From CAVRRZ01 sp963723745 (GTDB taxonomy: Bacteria > Actinomycetota > Actinomycetes > Mycobacteriales > Geodermatophilaceae): a stretch of 64,000 nucleotides of DNA. The notes below the pieces were generated by a model, which saw nothing but the letters and a program-made list of their open reading frames with translations, was not told the origin of the DNA and did no database searches. Positions 32,270-40,067 of this stretch are shown in pieces. The stretch spans positions 434,001-498,000 of the forward strand of contig CAVRRZ010000005.1 in NCBI GenBank assembly GCA_963723745.1, in the 5' to 3' direction. How positions within the stretch are numbered: the first letter of the stretch is position 1; each line of letters starts with the position of its first letter. Made by a program: the position numbers and the translations under genes.

Positions 32270-34006
32270 GTGCAGCACATCGGGATCGACCTCGCCTGGG
32301 GGCTCAGGCAGCCCACCGGCCTCGCCGTGCTGGACGACGCCGGCCGGCTGGTGCACGTCAGCGCGGTGCGCACCGACGAGGAGATCGAGACCGCGCTGGC
32401 CCCGTTCATCGCCGGCCCGTGCATCGTGGCGATCGACGCCCCGCTGGTGGTCACCAACCCCACCGGGAACCGGGCGGCCGATCGGGCGCTCAACGCCGAC
32501 TTCGCGAGGTTCGAAGCCGGAGCGCACCCGACGAACACCGGCAAAGCCGAGTTCACCGATGGTGACACCCGCGGCGGGCGGATCGGCCGGCGCTTGAAGC
32601 TGGACCTCGACCCCCGCTCGGGCCGCGACCGCCGGGCGATCGAGGTCTACCCGCACGCGGCGACGGTGGCGCTGTTCCGGCTGGGCCGCACGCTGAAGTA
32701 CAAGAACAAGCCAGGCCGGGTGCTCGAGCAGATGCGCGCGGAGCTGCTCCTGCTCATCGATCTGCTGGGCGCGGTGGCCGAGCTCGACCTCGGGGAACCG
32801 TTCGCCGCGCTGCGCCAGCACGTGCAGGCCGCCACTCGCAAGAGCGAGCTGCGGGTGGCGGAGGACCAGGTCGACGCCGTGGTGTGCGCCTACGTGGGAT
32901 GGATCGCCGCCCGGCGCCCGGACGAGGTGACCACCTACGGCGACGCGGCCGGCGGCGCCATCGTGACCCCGACCCTGCCGCCGGACCTGCAGCCCGGCCC
33001 CCGGGTCGCCGCACCCCCGCCCGACCCGGTGCAGCAAGCCATCCAGGCGTACGCCGACGGCCGGCCCGAGACCCTGGTCGCCGGCGCGCAGGCGCTCGAG
33101 CTCGTCACCGGAATGCTCGACGACGCCGGGATCAACTACCTGTCGGTGACCGGGCGGACCAAGACCATCGCCTCGTTCGCGGAGAAGGCGGCCCGCACGG
33201 TCGACGGCGCGCCTGCCTACCCGGACCCGGCGCGGGACATCACCGACCAAATCGGCGTGCGGGTGATCACCTACGTGCAGAGCGACGTGGAGGCGGTCGC
33301 CGAGCTGCTGGCCGCGCAGGTGCAGGTGATCGACGACCTCGACATGGGTCGGCGGACCGCGCAGCAAGGCCGGTTCGGTTACTCCAGCCGGCACCTGCTG
33401 ATCGGTGTGGACCCTGGCCGGGCGGCCGAGCTGCCGGAGCTGGTCGGGCGCGTCGTGCAGGTGCAGGTGCGCACGGTGCTGCAGCACGCGTGGGCCGAGT
33501 TCGAGCACGACATTCGCTACAAGGGCACGGTGCCGGACGAGCACGCTCCCGAGTTCGACCGCCGGTTCACCCTGGCCGCCGGGTTGCTGGAGCTGGCTGA
33601 TCAGCAGTTCACCGCGATCCGCGAGCGCGTCCGGGCACCGGTTCCCGGCGACGAGGCCGACGACATCGACCCCGACGACCCTCGGATCGCGCCTCGGGAA
33701 CTGGCTGCGTTCCTGGCCGGGCAGTACGCCGGCGCCGGCTGGTCGCGCCCGGACCACTACACCTGGATCTCCGGCCTTCTGCTCGAACTGGGCGTGACCA
33801 GCCTGGTGGAGCTGGGCGCGGTGCTGCGCGGCGTCGATGACAGCGGCATCACCGTCCGGATGGACTACCGCTATCCCCCGGGCGCCGTGCGCCGGCTGGA
33901 CGACGCGCTGCTGGCCTGCTTCGGGCAGCGGTACGTGGACCTTCACGGCAACGCCGACCGGCGGGCCGCGCTGACCACCCGGCTGCAGCGGCTCACCGGC
34001 GGCTGA
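32270..34006 (+). CDS. DUF429-RelA/SpoT fusion: predicted nuclease fold joined to alarmone synthetase domain
   Basis: 578 aa from the GTG at 32270. Residues 1-235 are a DUF429 domain (RNase H-like fold, predicted nuclease): GIDLAWG with D7, VAIDAPLVV with D56, EVYPHAATVALF at 125-136, LKYKNKPGR, and EDQVDAVVCAY at 198-208. After a Pro-rich linker, residues 255-420 are a RelA/SpoT synthetase domain: GRTKTIASFAEK (295-306), RDITDQIGVRVI (322-333), GYSSRH (370-375) and QVRTVLQHAWAEFEHD (399-414). The last ~150 residues are a helical extension. No hydrolase (HD) domain is present. It likely makes (p)ppGpp or a related product, or pyrophosphorylates another target. A defence or toxin role is inferred from the accessory setting only. 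It lies between two decayed oxidoreductase fragments. Confidence 0.85.
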   Translation: MQHIGIDLAWGLRQPTGLAVLDDAGRLVHVSAVRTDEEIETALAPFIAGPCIVAIDAPLVVTNPTGNRAADRALNADFARFEAGAHPTNTGKAEFTDGDTRGGRIGRRLKLDLDPRSGRDRRAIEVYPHAATVALFRLGRTLKYKNKPGRVLEQMRAELLLLIDLLGAVAELDLGEPFAALRQHVQAATRKSELRVAEDQVDAVVCAYVGWIAARRPDEVTTYGDAAGGAIVTPTLPPDLQPGPRVAAPPPDPVQQAIQAYADGRPETLVAGAQALELVTGMLDDAGINYLSVTGRTKTIASFAEKAARTVDGAPAYPDPARDITDQIGVRVITYVQSDVEAVAELLAAQVQVIDDLDMGRRTAQQGRFGYSSRHLLIGVDPGRAAELPELVGRVVQVQVRTVLQHAWAEFEHDIRYKGTVPDEHAPEFDRRFTLAAGLLELADQQFTAIRERVRAPVPGDEADDIDPDDPRIAPRELAAFLAGQYAGAGWSRPDHYTWISGLLLELGVTSLVELGAVLRGVDDSGITVRMDYRYPPGAVRRLDDALLACFGQRYVDLHGNADRRAALTTRLQRLTGG

Positions 34007-34093
34007 CCACCGCGCCGCGGCCGAGCACCCCGGCGGCCGACGGGACGGCCGGAACGACGTCCGGGTGTGAGCAGGTCATAGCCTCACCCCCAC

Positions 34094-34259
34094 GCGCGTG
34101 CAGTTCAGATCACCCGCTTCGGCGGTCCCGAGGCTCGACGTCGTCGACGTGCCGGAGCCCGAGCCGGGCGACGGTCAGCAGCTCCACGACGTCTCGACCG
34201 CCGGCGTGAACTACGCCGACACCCACCACAGGCACAGTCCTCAGCAGAGGGTCGCGTGA
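34094..34259 (+). pseudogene. Decayed 5' fragment of a quinone oxidoreductase gene (copy B)
   Basis: The region 34079-34228 matches 35505-35654, including the upstream TAGCCT box. The start codon has become GCG (then RAVQITRFGGP), and two bases are missing near 34133. The shifted frame then reads VVDVPEPEPGDGQQLHDVS and AGVNYADTHH before similarity stops at the same point as in copy A. A stop follows at 34257. It encodes no useful protein. Confidence 0.85.
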
Positions 34260-34341
34260 CGACTGCGGGTCCTCAGGAGCGCCCATGCGGCCTTGGCATC
34301 TCGGGTCCCCTCTGACGCCGGCGACGGATCGCCCGCTGGGC

Positions 34342-34350
34342 TGTGGATAA
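34342..34350 (-). promoter_or_regulatory. Single DnaA-box-like 9-mer
   Basis: TGTGGATAA is the exact complement of the DnaA box TTATCCACA. Only one copy is seen and no origin-like cluster surrounds it, so it may be coincidental. It lies in the 129-bp gap before the hypothetical gene. Confidence 0.25.
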
Positions 34351-34388
34351 CGTCGTGACCCGTCAGTGTCGGACGCGAATGTGTCGGC

Positions 34389-34889
34389 ATGTCCCCACTG
34401 CGCCGTTCACCAGTGCCCATCGCCTCGGCCGCCGAACTGAGCCTCTGGTGGGCAGAGGCCCTCTCGGAGCACCCAGCCTCCGGGCGGACGCTGTCCCTCT
34501 TCTGGCTCGACTCCTCCGGCCACAGGTTGGGGCGGGTCCTGACCTTGACGAATGCCCCTCCGCAACCCGAGCAAGCCGTGGTCGCCCTCGTCCGCCAACT
34601 TCGCCAGACGATAGTGACCGAAGGTCCCCTGTACGTCCAGGCCCATACGGCCATCGCTCTCTCGCGCCCAGGCCCCTCCTCAGTCGGACCGGACGACGAC
34701 GCCTGGGCGGACGCTCTGCAGACGGCCGTCGGCGACGACCGCCTGGGTACCTGGAGCTTCCACATAGCGGCTGGCGACTGGATCACGACCGTGGTCGACC
34801 CGCCTCCTGCGAGGTTCCACCCGCGCGGGGTCGCCCGGAGATCTCCCGCCGAACTGCTTGACCGGAACTGGCTCGTTGACCAGAATTGA
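34389..34889 (+). CDS. Hypothetical protein next to toxin-antitoxin pair, 166 aa
   Basis: I do not recognise the family. The protein is soluble and looks like a mixed alpha/beta domain: AAELSLWWAEALSEHPASG, TLSLFWLDSSGHRLGRVLTL, PEQAVVALVRQLRQTI, and a C-terminal LGTWSFHIAAGDWITTVVDP. It has no catalytic motif I can name. Codon use is a little less GC-rich than in neighbouring genes, in keeping with accessory DNA. It ends four bases before the antitoxin start and may be cotranscribed with it. Confidence 0.65.
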   Translation: MSPLRRSPVPIASAAELSLWWAEALSEHPASGRTLSLFWLDSSGHRLGRVLTLTNAPPQPEQAVVALVRQLRQTIVTEGPLYVQAHTAIALSRPGPSSVGPDDDAWADALQTAVGDDRLGTWSFHIAAGDWITTVVDPPPARFHPRGVARRSPAELLDRNWLVDQN

Positions 34890-34893
34890 GATC

Positions 34894-35169
34894 ATGTCGG
34901 TTCAGTCTCTGGCAGCGGTCAAGGCACACTTCAGTCAGGTGATCGACGAGGTCGCCGGCACGCACGAGCGCGTCACCGTCACGAAGAACGGCAGCCCGGT
35001 CGCCGTCATCCTCGCCGTCGAGGACTACGAGTCCCTGATGGAGACATTGGCGATCCTGTCCGATCCCCGAGCCGGCGCGGAGATCCGACAGGCGGAGGAG
35101 GAGATGGCCGCCGGCAAGGTCTACGACGAAGCCGATGTGCGCGCCGCACTCGCCGCCCGCCGCCGGTGA
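34894..35169 (+). CDS. Phd/YefM family antitoxin
   Basis: 91 aa from the ATG at 34894 (MSVQSLAAVKAHFSQVIDEV). The N-terminal DNA-binding fold shows as AVKAHFSQVIDEVAGTHERV, then TVTKNGSPVAVILAVEDYES, the YefM signature. The C-terminal half is acidic and helical (EIRQAEEEMAAGKVYDEADV) and should wrap the toxin. It overlaps the toxin start by four bases (GTGA). Antitoxins of this class repress their own promoter, which should lie just upstream. Confidence 0.9.
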   Translation: MSVQSLAAVKAHFSQVIDEVAGTHERVTVTKNGSPVAVILAVEDYESLMETLAILSDPRAGAEIRQAEEEMAAGKVYDEADVRAALAARRR

Positions 35170-35441
35170 CAGAGCCGCCCACCTACACCGTCGTCCTCTC
35201 GGCAGCGGCAAAGCGCGCCGTCGAGCGGGACCTGCCAGAGCCGGTGGCCGTGGCGGTCGTCGACTTCCTGTACGGGCCGCTCGCCGCCGACCCGTACCGC
35301 GTCGGCAAGCCCCTGCGCTTCGCACTCGAGGGCTACTGGTCCGCACGCAGAGGCCAGTACCGCGTGATCTATGCAATCCACGACGACACGGTCCTCGTCA
35401 GAGTCGTGCGCATCTCGCACCGCTCCGACGTCTATGGCTGA
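35166..35441 (+). CDS. RelE/ParE family toxin
   Basis: 91 aa, GTG start overlapping the antitoxin stop. The fold is shown by YTVVLSAAAKRAVERDLPEP, VVDFLYGPLAADPYRVGKPL, the Arg-rich strand pair YWSARRGQYRVIYAIHDDTV and the closing VLVRVVRISHRSDVYG. RelE proteins cut mRNA in the ribosome, while ParE proteins poison gyrase. The RRGQYRVIY and HRSDVY motifs favour a RelE-type RNase. It is followed by 76 bp and the intact oxidoreductase gene. Confidence 0.9.
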   Translation: MTEPPTYTVVLSAAAKRAVERDLPEPVAVAVVDFLYGPLAADPYRVGKPLRFALEGYWSARRGQYRVIYAIHDDTVLVRVVRISHRSDVYG

Positions 35442-35517
35442 CCGGGCGGCTCGGACTGGAAGGGATCACGGCGTCCCGGTGCCATTGCACTGCTGCTCAG
35501 CACCTAGCCTCCTGGTC

Positions 35518-36486
35518 ATGCGTGCCGTGCAGATCACCCGCTTCGGCGGTCCGGAGGTCCTCGAGGTCGTCGACGTGCCCGAACCGGAGGCCGGTCCCGG
35601 TCAGAAGCTCTACGACGTCTCCACCGCCGGCATCAACTATGCCGACACCCACCAGGTCGAGAACTCCTATTTGGCCGAGCAGCAGCTGCCGCTGATCCCC
35701 GGCGCCGAGTTCGTCGGCAGCGCGGACGGCGGCCCGCGGGTGGTCGGTCTGCTCGACGGCGGCGGGTACGCCGAGAAGGCGGTCGCGCACGAGCGACTGA
35801 CCTGGCCGGTGCCCGACGGCGTGACCGACGAGCAGGCCCTGGCCGTCGTCCTCCAGGGGGCCACCGCCTGGCACCTGCTGCGCACCTGCGCGCACCTGGC
35901 CGAGGGCGAGACCGTCGTCGTCATCGCCGGCGCCGGCGGGGTCGGCTCGCTCGCGGTGCAGCTGGCCAAGCGGTGGGGCGCCGGCCGGGTCATCGCCACG
36001 GCGTCCAGCCCCGAGAAGCGCGCCCTGGCCGAGCGGCTCGGCGCCGACGTCACCGTCGACCCCGCCCTGGCCGACGACGGACCCAAGCCGTTCACCGAGG
36101 CGCTGCGCGAGTCCAACGGCGGCAAGCCGGTGGACATCGTGCTGGAGATGACCGGCGGTCATGTCTTCACCGGGTCGCTCTCGGCGCTGGCGCCGTTCGG
36201 CCGGCTGGTCACCTACGGCATGGCCGCGCGGCAGGAGACGCCCCCGGTCCCGCCGGGCGCGCTCCTGCAGCGCAGCCGCGCGGTCATCGGCTTCTGGCTG
36301 GCCCACTGCATGGCGCGGCCACACATGATGGACGCCGCGCTGGACGACCTGCTCGCGCTCGTCGCGGCCGGCGACCTCGAGCCGGTCATCGGCGGCCGCT
36401 ACCCGATGTCCGCCGTCCGCGAGGCGCACCAGGACCTGCGCGCCCGCCGCACCACCGGCAAGCTCGTGCTGGACCCGCGCCGCTGA
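35518..36486 (+). CDS. NADPH:quinone oxidoreductase-type alcohol dehydrogenase
   Basis: 322 aa from the ATG at 35518. TAGCCT ends seven bases before the start, so the message is probably leaderless. It is a zinc-independent medium-chain dehydrogenase: MRAVQITRFGGPEVLEVVDV, INYADTHQVENSYL, IPGAEFVGSADGG, LQGATAWHLLRTCAHLAEGE, the nucleotide-binding VIAGAGGVGSLAVQLAKRWG, and HVFTGSLSALAPFGRLVTYG. It reduces quinones or enones with NADPH. Its first 150 bp occur twice more upstream as decayed fragments. Confidence 0.9.
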   Translation: MRAVQITRFGGPEVLEVVDVPEPEAGPGQKLYDVSTAGINYADTHQVENSYLAEQQLPLIPGAEFVGSADGGPRVVGLLDGGGYAEKAVAHERLTWPVPDGVTDEQALAVVLQGATAWHLLRTCAHLAEGETVVVIAGAGGVGSLAVQLAKRWGAGRVIATASSPEKRALAERLGADVTVDPALADDGPKPFTEALRESNGGKPVDIVLEMTGGHVFTGSLSALAPFGRLVTYGMAARQETPPVPPGALLQRSRAVIGFWLAHCMARPHMMDAALDDLLALVAAGDLEPVIGGRYPMSAVREAHQDLRARRTTGKLVLDPRR

Positions 36487-36493
36487 GAACGGA

Positions 36494-36514
36494 CCTCGTC
36501 CTGCCCGGACGGGG
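36494..36514. terminator. Hairpin between convergent oxidoreductase and VWA genes
   Basis: CCTCGTCC (36494-36501) pairs with GGACGGGG (36507-36514), with one G-T pair and a five-base loop, in the 41-bp gap between two converging genes. Confidence 0.55.
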
Positions 36515-36527
36515 CCGCTGACGGTGA

Positions 36528-37484
36528 CTACAGGAGGCGGTTGGTCCAGATGAGGGACAGGCCGACGCCGAGCAGCGCGAGCACCACACCGGCGCGCACG
36601 AACCACGGGCTGATGTCCTGCGGCTCGGTCGTGTAGCCGATCTGGCTGCCGATGTCGGCGTAGACGTCCTCGAGCTCGGACAGGCTGGCCGCCTCGCTGT
36701 AGCTGCCGCCGGTCTCCTCGGCGATCTCCTCCAGGGTGGCCCGGTCGACCGGCACCGGCACCGTCTCGCCGTCGAGGTCGAGGGTGCCGAAGTCGGTGCC
36801 GAACGCGATCGTCGACACCGGCACGCCCGCCTCCACCGCCGCGTCGATGGCCTGCGTGTCGTCCCGGCCGACGGTGTTGTAGCCGTCCGAGAGCAGCACG
36901 ATGCGCGCCGGCGGCAGCTCCTCGGAGGGCACGTCGATGGCCGACTGGTAGGTCTCGATCGCGGTGAGCGAGGTGAACACCGCCTCGCCGATCGCGGTCG
37001 ACTCGGCCAGGTCGAGGTTGTCGATGGCGCTGCGTACCTGCGGCCGGTCGGTGGTCGGCGGCACCAGCGTGGTGGCCGTGCCCGCGAAGGACACCAGCCC
37101 GAGGTTGATCCGCTCCGGCAGGATGTCGACGAACTCCTTGGCCGCCGACTGCATCGCCTGGAACCGCGTCGGCTCGACGTCCGTGGCCTCCATCGACAGC
37201 GACACGTCGACGGCCATCATCACCGTCGCCCGCTCCCGCGGCACCCGCACCTCGGTGCTCGGCTGCGCCAGCGAGGCCACGAGAACGCCCAGCGACAGGG
37301 CGAGCAGGCCGAACGCGACGTGCTTGCGCCAGCCCGGGCGCTTGGGCACCAGGGTGCCCAGGAGCGCCACGTTCGTGAAGCGGGCGGCGTACTTCTTGCG
37401 ACGCCGCTGGAGCACCACGTACAGCACGACGAGGGCGGCCACGACGAGCAGCCCGAGCAGCCACAGGGGCGCCTGGAAGGTCAT
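36528..37484 (-). CDS. VWA domain membrane protein (BatA-like)
   Basis: 318 aa from the ATG at 37484, overlapping the DUF58 stop (ATGA). Two membrane helices open the protein (APLWLLGLLVVAALVVLYVV and VAFGLLALSLGVLVASLA). A von Willebrand factor A domain follows, with the metal-binding MMAVDVSLSMEATD and later LGLVSFAGTAT and IVLLSDGYNTVGRDD. A third helix closes it (AGVVLALLGVGLSLIWTNRL). In MoxR operons such proteins act with the ATPase as a chaperone-like complex at the membrane. It is the third gene of moxR-DUF58-VWA. Confidence 0.9.
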   Translation of the reverse strand: MTFQAPLWLLGLLVVAALVVLYVVLQRRRKKYAARFTNVALLGTLVPKRPGWRKHVAFGLLALSLGVLVASLAQPSTEVRVPRERATVMMAVDVSLSMEATDVEPTRFQAMQSAAKEFVDILPERINLGLVSFAGTATTLVPPTTDRPQVRSAIDNLDLAESTAIGEAVFTSLTAIETYQSAIDVPSEELPPARIVLLSDGYNTVGRDDTQAIDAAVEAGVPVSTIAFGTDFGTLDLDGETVPVPVDRATLEEIAEETGGSYSEAASLSELEDVYADIGSQIGYTTEPQDISPWFVRAGVVLALLGVGLSLIWTNRLL

Positions 37485-38542
37485 CGGGACGCTCCCCCGC
37501 TGCCCGCCCGCCGCCGGTCGGCGACGAAGCGCACCACGTCCATCAGCCAGTCCCGGTCGGTGCGCAGCCGCAGGTGGCCGGCGCCGCACCGGCGCAGGGC
37601 CGTGGCGACCTGCGCGCGCTGCGCGGCCGCCCCCTCGGCGAAGCGCGCGCGGAACTCGGCGTCGCCGGTGGGCGCCTCCAGCGTCTGGCCGCTCTCCGGG
37701 TCGACCACGGTGAGCAGCCCGACGTCGGGCAGCTCCAGCTCCCGGGGGTCGAGCACCTCCACCGCGAGCAGCTCGTGGCGGGCCGACAGCCCGCGCAGCG
37801 GCCGCTCCCAGTCACTGTCCCCCAGGAAGTCCGAGATCACCACGACCAGACCGCGCCGCCGCTCCGGCCGGCGCAGGGTCTCCAGGGCAGCCGCCAGGTC
37901 GCCGCGACGGCCCGCCGAGGCGCGCGGCGTCGCGACGACGTCGCGCAGCAGCCGCTCGGCGGCCAGCCGCCCGGGCATGGCCGGGTAGCGGTCGACCCGC
38001 TCCCCCGTGGTGACGACGGCGCCGAGCCGGTTGCCGCCGTGCACGGTGAGGTGGCCGACGGCGGCCAGACCGGCGATCGCCAGATCGCGCTTCTGGCAGG
38101 CGGCGGTGCCGAAGTCCAGGCTCGCCGACAGGTCGACGACCGCCCACGTCTCGAGCTCGCGGTCGGCGATGGTCTCGCGCACGTGCGGCACCTGGGTGCG
38201 CGCGGTCACCGGCCAGTCCATCCGGCGGACGTCGTCGCCGGGGTGGTAGGTGCGCGAATCACCGGCCTCGCTACCGGAGCCGGGCACCAGGCCGAGGTGG
38301 TCGCCCTGCAGCAGCCCGTCGAGCCGGCGGCGCACGGTGAGCTCGAGCCGGCGCAGCAACACGTCGGCCGGGCCGTCGGTGAACCGTGGTGGTGCACCGT
38401 CACCGGCGCCCGGGTCGACCCCGGAGCCCGGCGTGGCGGCGTGCAGCAGCAGTCCCGGATGGGCCGCGCTCAGGGTCGGCTCGGGCGCCTCCGGGTCGCG
38501 ATGTCCGGCGTCCTGCTGCGCTGGTCGACGGCGCCGGATCAC
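37481..38542 (-). CDS. DUF58 domain protein
   Basis: 353 aa from the GTG at 38542, overlapping the MoxR stop (GTGA). A polar N-terminus is followed by LLRRLELTVRRRLDGLLQGD, DSRTYHPGDDVRRMDWPVTA (the DUF58 signature), and a VWA-like segment (WAVVDLSASLDFGT with a partial metal site, LVVVISDFLGDSDWERPLRG). It has no membrane helix. It works with MoxR and the VWA protein. The target of this complex is unknown. Confidence 0.88.
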   Translation of the reverse strand: MIRRRRPAQQDAGHRDPEAPEPTLSAAHPGLLLHAATPGSGVDPGAGDGAPPRFTDGPADVLLRRLELTVRRRLDGLLQGDHLGLVPGSGSEAGDSRTYHPGDDVRRMDWPVTARTQVPHVRETIADRELETWAVVDLSASLDFGTAACQKRDLAIAGLAAVGHLTVHGGNRLGAVVTTGERVDRYPAMPGRLAAERLLRDVVATPRASAGRRGDLAAALETLRRPERRRGLVVVISDFLGDSDWERPLRGLSARHELLAVEVLDPRELELPDVGLLTVVDPESGQTLEAPTGDAEFRARFAEGAAAQRAQVATALRRCGAGHLRLRTDRDWLMDVVRFVADRRRAGSGGASR

Positions 38543-39777
38543 GCCTGCTGCGGCCCGGAGCCGTTGGTGCCCGGCGGGCGGTGCTCGCCCATGACCTGCC
38601 CCTGCGGCCCCTGCTGTCCCGGCTGCGGCCCGGACGGCGGCCCGAACTGCGGCTGCCCGAACTGCTGGGGCGCGTACTGCTGCGGCCACCCGCCGGGCGG
38701 CGCGTTGTAGGGCGGCACCGTGGGTCCGCCCGGCGTGCCGGGGCCGCCGCCCGCCGCCCGCTGCCGCGGGGCCACCTGGGGCAGCGGCACGGTCTGCACG
38801 ATCCGCTTGACGATGTGATCGGCCGGCACGCCGTCGGCCAGGGCGTCGTAGGAGAGCACCAGCCGGTGCCGGAGCACGTCGGCGGTGACGTCCAGGACGT
38901 CCTGGGGCAGGACGTAGTCGCGGCCGCGGACGAGGGCGAGCGCCCGGCTCGCCGCGATCAGGCCCAGCGAGGCGCGGGGGCTCGCGCCGTAGGACACCCA
39001 CGTCGCGACGTCCTCCATGCCGTGCTCGCGCGGCGTCCGGGTGGCGACCACCAGGCGGACGACGTAGTCGACCAGCGCGTGGTGGACGAAGACCTGGGTC
39101 GCGGTGCGCTGCAGCCGGACGAGGTCGGCCGGACCGAGCACCGTCTCGGCGACGGGGGGCTCGGCGCCCATCCGGTAGACGATCTCCCGCTCCTCCTCGG
39201 GGCTCGGGTAGTCCACGAGCACCTTCATCAGGAAGCGGTCGCGCTGCGCCTCGGGCAACGGGTAGACGCCCTCGGACTCGATCGGGTTCTGGGTGGCCAG
39301 CACCAGGAAGGGGTTCGGCAGCGGATGGGTGACGCCGCCGATGGAGACCTGCCGCTCGGCCATGACCTCCAGCAGCGCCGACTGCACCTTGGCCGGCGCG
39401 CGGTTGATCTCGTCGGTGAGCACGAAGTTGGCGAACACCGGGCCGAGCTCGGTCTCGAAGGTGTCCTGCCCCGCCTTGTAGATGCGGGTGCCGATGATGT
39501 CGGCCGGCACCAGGTCCGGCGTGAACTGCAGGCGGGCGAACTTGCCGCCGACCGCGGTGGCCAGCGTCTCGACGGCGAGGGTCTTGGCGACACCCGGCAC
39601 ACCTTCGAGCAGTACGTGCCCGCGGGCCAGCAGGGCGACGAGCATGCGCTCGACCAGCCGGTCCTGACCGACGATGACCCGCTTGATCTCGAACAGGACC
39701 CGCTCCAGGCGCGCCGCGTCGGCCGACGGCGGGACCGGGGACTCCGGCGTCTCGATCGGGGTTGCAGCGCTGCTCAC
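38539..39777 (-). CDS. moxR: MoxR family AAA+ ATPase
   Basis: 412 aa, GTG start. Walker A is LLEGVPGVAKTLAVETLA and Walker B with sensor is FANFVLTDEINRAPAKVQS. Other MoxR blocks are ADIIGTRIYKAGQDTFETEL, LATQNPIESEGVYPLPEAQ and DRFLMKVLVDYPSPEEER. The C-terminal ~75 residues are a Pro/Gln/Gly-rich tail. It heads the moxR-DUF58-VWA operon and probably remodels or inserts metal into a partner protein. The 290 bp upstream contain the hairpin at 40015-40046 and no gene. Confidence 0.92.
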   Translation of the reverse strand: MSSAATPIETPESPVPPSADAARLERVLFEIKRVIVGQDRLVERMLVALLARGHVLLEGVPGVAKTLAVETLATAVGGKFARLQFTPDLVPADIIGTRIYKAGQDTFETELGPVFANFVLTDEINRAPAKVQSALLEVMAERQVSIGGVTHPLPNPFLVLATQNPIESEGVYPLPEAQRDRFLMKVLVDYPSPEEEREIVYRMGAEPPVAETVLGPADLVRLQRTATQVFVHHALVDYVVRLVVATRTPREHGMEDVATWVSYGASPRASLGLIAASRALALVRGRDYVLPQDVLDVTADVLRHRLVLSYDALADGVPADHIVKRIVQTVPLPQVAPRQRAAGGGPGTPGGPTVPPYNAPPGGWPQQYAPQQFGQPQFGPPSGPQPGQQGPQGQVMGEHRPPGTNGSGPQQA

Positions 39778-40014
39778 GGATCTCCCTGGTCGTGCCGGTC
39801 CACGACCGGGGCTCGCGGGGAGGTCGGCCGTCGACGGGGCGGCGTGCCCGTCCCTCCGCCAGTGTCCTACACGGGGAGGGGCTGCTGCCGTCGTCGATTC
39901 CGGGGAGTCGTCCCGCGCCGGCCCGGCGCCGCAAGATGTGGCCGGAAAAGTTCCGCGTCAGGGCGCAGCGGGATCCCGTCGCACGGCGCGTCAGCACTGC
40001 TAGCCTTATCCGTG

Positions 40015-40046
40015 CGTCGGGCAGCTCCCCCCGTGGCTGCCCGACG
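40015..40046. terminator. Terminator after the NlpC/P60 gene
   Basis: CGTCGGGCAGC (40015-40025) is the exact complement of GCTGCCCGACG (40036-40046), around a ten-base loop, 22 bp past the hydrolase stop. Confidence 0.75.
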
Positions 40047-40067
40047 CCTCACGCTCTCAGGAGCCGG

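Noticed and set aside
34342..34350. DnaA box as a sign of a replication origin or plasmid origin
   Set aside because: Only one 9-mer is present, without a cluster, an AT-rich unwinding region or a replication gene nearby.
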